Below are positions 41,234 to 44,454 of a stretch of DNA of 44,454 nucleotides, one piece after another. Positions within the stretch are counted from its first letter, which is position 1. Every line of letters starts with the position of its first letter. Source of the stretch: a bacterium (lineage in GTDB: Bacteria; Vulcanimicrobiota; Vulcanimicrobiia; Vulcanimicrobiales; SCRA01); assembly GCA_004297985.1 (NCBI GenBank), contig SCRA01000053.1, positions 1 through 44,454 of the forward strand. Reading direction: 5' to 3'. A program made the translations under genes and the position numbers. Below the pieces are notes generated by a model. It saw only the letters and a program-made list of their open reading frames with translations, ran no database searches and was not told the DNA's origin.

Positions 41234-41250
41234 CCGCTACTTGGCGGTTG
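41231..41250 (-). promoter_or_regulatory. Leader hairpin enclosing the start codon of the pilus operon
   Basis: On the transcript the arms CAACCGC and GCGGTTG pair perfectly around a six-base loop CAAGTA. The last three bases of the 3' arm are the TTG start codon. With the predicted transcription start near 41254, the leader is only about 21 bases and consists mostly of this hairpin. Confidence 0.55.
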
Positions 41251-41260
41251 CTTGGCCCGC

Positions 41261-41289
41261 ATGGTACACGATGCCCGGATAGTCGTCAA
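41261..41289 (-). promoter_or_regulatory. Sigma-70-like promoter of the pilus operon
   Basis: Read on the minus strand: TTGACG, a 17-base spacer, TACCAT. Transcription would start around 41254. A 14-base inverted repeat GTCTTT-GT-AAAGAC at 41317-41330 is centred about 34 bases upstream of the -35 and could be an activator site. Confidence 0.6.
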
Positions 41290-41601
41290 GAGTGTGAGCG
41301 GCATCGCTTGCGTAAAGTCTTTGTAAAGACGCAGGAGACGGCTAAAACCCATTCCCGCGGGGCATTTCCCGGTGATGGCCGGCGCGCGACGACGACTCAG
41401 CAGTCATCGAACGTTGTCGCGTCTCTTACAAGGTCGGAGAGGCTTCCGACGCCCTCCAGATCGGCCCTCCTGCGTATCGCGCTTTCGCACCCATTATTTT
41501 TCAATTTTGGGTGAGCTGGAAATGAGGGGCGACTCCGCATGGATTCATGCCCCGGGTGTTCCGCAGGGGCCAGGAGTGTGCGGCCGAATCCCTCACCCAT
41601 T
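41290..41601. other. Intergenic region between the pilus operon and a plus-strand unknown gene
   Basis: Contains the inverted repeat at 41317-41330, an AT-rich patch around 41488-41513, and the nonamer ACCCATTAT twice (near 41490 and 41594), the second just before the ATG of the next gene. No supported gene. Confidence 0.4.
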
Positions 41602-42456
41602 ATGGGCGACCATGGGTGGCTACTGTCGGCGGAGAGCGCGCGGCGATTCCGGTCGGGGTTGCGCCAGATCCGCGACATCGGTCAGCGGACGAATGCGGAC
41701 CTCGCCACTGCGGCGGGAGTCTCGCTCTTCGATGTCCAGCACGCGCTGGAGGAGAGCCGCGGGCTGGACGCACGCCTGGCCCTGCGATTGTGGAGCGCGG
41801 CCCGCGAACTTGCCGGGAGCGATGCGCCGTGCTTGCGCGCAGCGGATCAGCGGATGCGCCGTGCGCTCCCGCAGGCACTCCTGCCCGAGTTCAGCGCACC
41901 GCCTATCGCGGCGCCTGCGTTTGCCTTGGCGCCGGCCGCTCAACTCCTGACCGATGCCCTCATGGGGGCGACCTCGCTGCCGCGCAGCCAGCGAGGGCGA
42001 GCCGAGGCGGCACTCCTGCGTGCGCTACGACGGCTGACCCGGTGGCAGCGGGAGCGTGCGCGCAAGGTTCGCCAGTTCGGCGGGGCGCAGCGCGACCTCG
42101 GCGACCTCTCCGGTCGATCCATGCCATTCGTGTCCTGGGCGGAGGGCGAGGTCGTTCGTTTGCGTCTACGATGGCGCGCGGCAGAGGAGCAGGCTCTTCT
42201 TCGTGCGGGCGACCTCAAAGCCGTGGGCAGGCTGCGAGCGCGCCCGCTCCGGAGGCAACGTCTCCCGCTCGTCCATGACGCCGCACGTCACCAGGGGAAG
42301 CCTTCGGAGATGGGCTGTGCGCGCGGGACGCGGGCGGCGTGCTGGCGCGAGCCTCGCACGGCCGAGGAGTGGCTCATCGTCCTTCTGGATACCAGCGCCG
42401 CGCGGGGCGGCCCGATTGATTCCCAGCACGATCGCCAGCGGGTTGCCCGGGACTAG
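41602..42456 (+). CDS. Unknown protein with an HTH-like N-terminal segment
   Basis: An open frame of about 284 residues from ATG 41602 (an ATG at 41539 is in frame). The first 80 residues have well-biased codons and look helical, with an HTH-like stretch (IGQRTNADLATAAGVSLFDV then QHALEESRGLDARLALRLWS). The rest is rich in Arg and Ala (RGRAEAALLRALRRLTRWQR). I recognise no family. The C-terminal third looks less protein-like and may be frame-shifted. Confidence 0.4.
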   Translation: MGDHGWLLSAESARRFRSGLRQIRDIGQRTNADLATAAGVSLFDVQHALEESRGLDARLALRLWSAARELAGSDAPCLRAADQRMRRALPQALLPEFSAPPIAAPAFALAPAAQLLTDALMGATSLPRSQRGRAEAALLRALRRLTRWQRERARKVRQFGGAQRDLGDLSGRSMPFVSWAEGEVVRLRLRWRAAEEQALLRAGDLKAVGRLRARPLRRQRLPLVHDAARHQGKPSEMGCARGTRAACWREPRTAEEWLIVLLDTSAARGGPIDSQHDRQRVARD

Positions 42457-42532
42457 TCCGGCGCTACGTCACGTTACGTCACGGCGTGGCCCGCCATCGC
42501 CTGGCGCCGGCTTGGCGCCCTGCCGGGGACTA

Positions 42533-42562
42533 GCGGAGGTAGGGCCGCCTGCTTACCTCCGC
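42533..42562. other. Perfect nine-pair inverted repeat
   Basis: GCGGAGGTA (42533-42541) and TACCTCCGC (42554-42562) with a 12-base loop. No T-run follows on either strand, so it does not look like an intrinsic terminator. A direct repeat TACGTCAC, two copies, sits about 65 bases upstream near 42464-42480. Confidence 0.5.
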
Positions 42563-42622
42563 GGAATAGGCCCGCTATGGTCTGGCTACCCTTTGAGGAC
42601 GATCCCGGAACCGGCGGCACCT

Positions 42623-42946
42623 ATGAGCGTGTTCACCAGGTCGTACTCCCCAATGAAGTCGGCGTGGAACGGCGGGTCGTCGTCCGATGGACGAAGGCAC
42701 ATCGAGCGATTTTCGGTGACTCTCGAAGAGGTTCGAGGTCGGCTATCCTGTTCGGTTGTTCGCTTCGACGATCACCTCGGGTATCATCGGCATAAGCCGG
42801 GCTGGCCGCAACCCTCGGAGGAAATTGCCGAAGACTTGAGTGCGGTGCCCCGGAACCGGCAGATCGAGCATGCGGTCGGGAAACTCCGGGAATGTTACAG
42901 AGAGTGGGAGGACGAGATTCGCCCGTTACTCGGGGAGGAACCATGA
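42623..42946 (+). CDS. Unknown small protein, first of an overlapping gene pair
   Basis: A 107-residue frame from ATG 42623. The middle (HIERFSVTLEEVRGRLSCSV, VRFDDHLGYHRHKPGW) is a beta-rich core with a V-R-F-D-D motif followed by a His cluster; the end is helical (HAVGKLRECYREWEDEIRPL). The V-R-x-D-x-x-H-x-x-x-H pattern recalls small DUF proteins found in toxin-antitoxin-like pairs, but I cannot name the family. Stop overlaps the next gene by four bases. Confidence 0.5.
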   Translation: MSVFTRSYSPMKSAWNGGSSSDGRRHIERFSVTLEEVRGRLSCSVVRFDDHLGYHRHKPGWPQPSEEIAEDLSAVPRNRQIEHAVGKLRECYREWEDEIRPLLGEEP

Positions 42947-43173
42947 AGCGTATGAAGCCGGTCAAGAGCATTGACGATGCCTTCGAAGCGGCAGCGGTCT
43001 TGGGCCGTGCGCTCATGGAGGACCCCGAGGGCGCGACTGCGGTCCTGGCCGGCGCTACGGAATCGGTGCCGATGGCCGTGGCCGAGGACGGCAGCGAAGC
43101 GATCTTTCGAATCACTATGCGCGCCGAGCACGCATGCGCCAGCGAGGTCGAAGAGCTCGTCTCCGTTCCATAG
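42943..43173 (+). CDS. Unknown small protein, second of the pair
   Basis: A 76-residue acidic protein (KSIDDAFEAAAVLGRALMED, AVAEDGSEAIFRITMRAEHA). GGGGAGGAA gives a good ribosome site, and the ATG overlaps the upstream TGA. Family unknown. Two small coupled genes inside an accessory region fit a toxin-antitoxin or regulatory pair, though nothing catalytic is visible. Confidence 0.5.
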   Translation: MKRMKPVKSIDDAFEAAAVLGRALMEDPEGATAVLAGATESVPMAVAEDGSEAIFRITMRAEHACASEVEELVSVP

Positions 43174-43308
43174 CACGCGCCCGGCGCGTTGGTGAGGAAG
43201 AACATAGGACCGTTGCAAGGCGGTCCCATGTTCGTGTGGAGAATCTCATGCCGTCGTGGCGAGCGCCTGGGGGTGGCCGCCAGAGCCTTGTGGTAGAGTC
43301 GCCCTACG

Positions 43309-43600
43309 ATGTCACAGGGCAAGCGCGTTCGCCGCACGATCTACGCCCCCCGCGCCGTGCTGCTGCGCAAGGTTGCCGACGAGCGAGCCAGGTCCGGCGG
43401 CGCGCTCAAGCCGCGCACCAAGGGCACCGTGGCCGCGTTCCTGGAGCGCTGGCTGCAGGACGTGGCACGGCCGACCGTGCGGCCGGGGACCCCGCTGCTC
43501 TACCAGGGGCTGGTGCGCCGGCATATCGCGCCGCGCATCGGCCACCAGCAGCTCGCCGCCGACCGCTTGGACGAGGCATTTACTGCCCCCAAGGGCGGGA
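43309..43600 (+). pseudogene. Eroded tyrosine recombinase (phage integrase) N-terminus
   Basis: The frame opens GKRVRRTIYAPRAVLLRKVA and contains TVAAFLERWLQDVARPTVRP then YQGLVRRHIAPRIGHQQLAA, the SAM-like core-binding domain of tyrosine recombinases. The entire catalytic domain (R...H-x-x-R...Y) is missing; after about 43600 the frame runs into the terminator and tRNA-Gly. It lies 3' of tRNA-Gly(TCC), a usual integration site, so it marks an old integration. Confidence 0.75.
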
Positions 43601-43651
43601 AGCGGCGGAAACAGACTGTAGAATTGCATGTCACCTTGACCTACCTAGCAG

Positions 43652-43690
43652 GCCAAACAAGAAGCCCCAATCCCTTACGGGACGGGGCTT
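43652..43690 (-). terminator. Terminator of tRNA-Gly
   Basis: On the minus strand AAGCCCC and GGGGCTT form the outer stem, with an inner CCC-GTAA-GGG hairpin, and the sequence continues TCTTGTTTGG, a partial T-run. It starts six bases after the encoded CCA of tRNA-Gly. Confidence 0.7.
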
Positions 43691-43695
43691 CAACG

Positions 43696-43771
43696 TGGAG
43701 CGGGAGACGAGGCTCGAACTCGCGACATCCAGCTTGGAAGGCTAGCGCTCTACCAACTGAGCTACTCCCGC
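43696..43771 (-). tRNA. tRNA-Gly (anticodon TCC)
   Basis: Acceptor arms GCGGGAG and CTCCCGC pair perfectly. The anticodon loop CTTCCAA gives TCC. T arm TCGCG... AGTTCGAGC ... and discriminator T are followed by encoded CCA (43698-43696). Length 76 with CCA. Confidence 0.96.
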
Positions 43772-43777
43772 ATGTCG

Positions 43778-43793
43778 GGCGCCAATTGGCGCC
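43778..43793. other. Perfect 16-bp palindrome between lipoprotein gene and tRNA-Gly
   Basis: GGCGCCAATTGGCGCC is self-complementary. It lies between the minus-strand lipoprotein stop and the tRNA-Gly 5' end. It has no T-run, so either a weak terminator or a protein-binding site. Confidence 0.45.
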
Positions 43794-43823
43794 TGGACCG
43801 GCGACTCCCTTCCGGCGCGGCGT

Positions 43824-44240
43824 CTACTTGAGCATAGCGCAGGGGTTCTCCGTGGACGGGGAAGGCTGCCCCGCGCCCAAAGGCTCCACGCGATAGCCGG
43901 CGATCTTTCCGTCCTGATCCAGTTTCATGCACACCAGCATCGAGCCGTGCGAGAACTTGGCGGCGTAGCCGTAGACCCCACCGGTTCCGCCGGTCTGGAC
44001 CTGTTCCAGGCCCTGATAGTCGCCCTGCGCGTGCATCTTGTCGGAGAGCGCACCCACCGAGCTGCGCGTCAATTGCGGACGAATCAGCGCGTTGAAGCGC
44101 TCGGCCACGTGGCTGATATCGTTGCTGTAGACGGCCTTGGTCACGGTGTCGGCAAGGTTCTTCGGGGCGTTAGCCCGCGAGCAGCCCGCCACCAGCGCAA
44201 GCACGAGCATCGGCAGCCCAACGCGTCGCATGTTCATCAT
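43824..44240 (-). CDS. Small secreted lipoprotein (DUF3887-like)
   Basis: A 138-residue protein with a lipoprotein signal (RVGLPMLVLALVAGC, lipidated Cys in AGCSRA). The mature part (NLADTVTKAVYSNDISHVAE, RFNALIRPQLTRSSVGALSD, KFSHGSMLVCMKLDQDGKIA, GYRVEP) shows the NTF2-like strand-helix pattern of DUF3887-type proteins. Function unknown. It lies between two tRNA genes on the same strand. Confidence 0.75.
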   Translation of the reverse strand: MMNMRRVGLPMLVLALVAGCSRANAPKNLADTVTKAVYSNDISHVAERFNALIRPQLTRSSVGALSDKMHAQGDYQGLEQVQTGGTGGVYGYAAKFSHGSMLVCMKLDQDGKIAGYRVEPLGAGQPSPSTENPCAMLK

Positions 44241-44297
44241 CTCTCCCTTCTTACCCGCTTACCTGCTTCTCCCATCAATGTTCGCGCGAGATGCAAT

Positions 44298-44327
44298 CGG
44301 CGTGCCCCCGATCACAGGGACACGCCG
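44298..44327 (-). terminator. Hairpin after tRNA-Tyr
   Basis: Stem CGGCGTG/CACGCCG with a further inner CCC/GGG pairing, 11 bases downstream of the encoded CCA of tRNA-Tyr. The T-run is weak (ATTGCAT), so it could be a processing or termination hairpin. Confidence 0.5.
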
Positions 44328-44337
44328 ATCGCGTACA

Positions 44338-44425
44338 TGGTGGGCAGGGCTGGATTCGAACCAGCGTAGCGCTCTCGCGCGCCAGATTTACAGTCTGGTG
44401 CCATTAACCACTCGGCCACCTACCC
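44338..44425 (-). tRNA. tRNA-Tyr (anticodon GTA)
   Basis: Acceptor arms GGGTAGG and CCTGCCC pair with one G-U. Anticodon stem CCAGA/TCTGG holds CTGTAAA, anticodon GTA. A long variable arm marks bacterial tRNA-Tyr. T arm GCTGG TTCGAAT CCAGC. Discriminator A, CCA encoded (44340-44338). A TAGAAT -10 is visible upstream at 44448-44443. Confidence 0.96.
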
Positions 44426-44454
44426 GCGGCCCACGATTGAGGATTCTACCATAG

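Noticed and set aside
43309-43896. Full-length integrase reading through to 43896
   Set aside because: The recombinase similarity ends near 43600; the rest of the frame is antisense to the terminator and tRNA-Gly.

Overview
The window is GC-rich bacterial chromosome with dense, overlapping genes. Gene content (a lipoprotein-type sedolisin, many toxin-antitoxin modules, a type IV pilus/competence-like operon carrying its own sigma factor, plain aroA, and pilM/pilN without pilO or pilQ nearby) fits a poorly cultured lineage such as Candidatus Eremiobacterota (WPS-2) or a relative. That assignment is inference from gene flavour, not a placement.

Region 1 (1-7.4 kb) is an accessory island of toxin-antitoxin modules and gene debris. 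It holds an intact MazEF-like pair (637-1211), a sedolisin lipoprotein (1262-2692), an Xre-RES pair (2986-3905), an RHH-PemK-like pair (3916-4508), a DUF5615-like remnant, divergent small HTH genes with a palindromic operator (5095-6186), and a truncated DUF4160/DUF2442 pair. Between these lie chimeric scars: a carboxymuconolactone decarboxylase (CMD) fragment fused to an alcohol dehydrogenase tail, a second MazEF copy with a stop codon, and acetyltransferase and PemK tails.

Region 2 (7.4-21.9 kb, all minus strand) is one long catabolic operon read from right to left: GntR/FCD regulator with an adjacent 28-bp near-palindrome, extended SDR, LivK-like binding protein, LivH, a LivM-LivG fusion, a LivF-TcuA fusion, TcuB, a ThDP-dependent enzyme, a cupin, a Dabb protein, an aldehyde dehydrogenase, an FAD flavoprotein, and finally a CMD gene cut off after 17 codons. 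It probably imports an organic acid, oxidises it with electrons passed to a membrane carrier, cleaves a 2-oxo acid and oxidises the aldehyde. The substrate is unknown. The two in-frame fusions make this the best candidate here for an undescribed system.

Region 3 (22-32.9 kb) begins with a scar that looks like a second sedolisin-Xre-RES cassette after a 2.2-kb internal deletion. It continues with housekeeping and accessory genes: a secreted PsbP/DcrB-like protein, an esterase, a P5C dehydrogenase, a YeaQ/GlsB-type membrane protein, a family-5 solute-binding lipoprotein, a GNAT gene whose 3' end runs into tRNA-Leu(CAA), four 65-bp tandem repeats each with a hairpin, aroA, a methyltransferase-like gene, an FmdB zinc-ribbon protein, an SRPBCC protein and a flavin reductase-like protein.

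Region 4 (32.9-41.3 kb, minus strand) is a second long operon: short PilB/GspE ATPase, PilT, PilC, a SigF/B-like sigma factor, a pseudopilin, a prepilin peptidase, a Crp/Fnr regulator, PilM, PilN and an M20 amidohydrolase. A consensus-like promoter lies upstream, and the TTG start of the first gene is in the arm of a short hairpin.

Region 5 (41.3-44.45 kb) is again accessory: an unknown ORF, an unknown overlapping gene pair, an eroded tyrosine-recombinase N-terminus next to tRNA-Gly(TCC), a small lipoprotein, and tRNA-Tyr(GTA) at the right edge.
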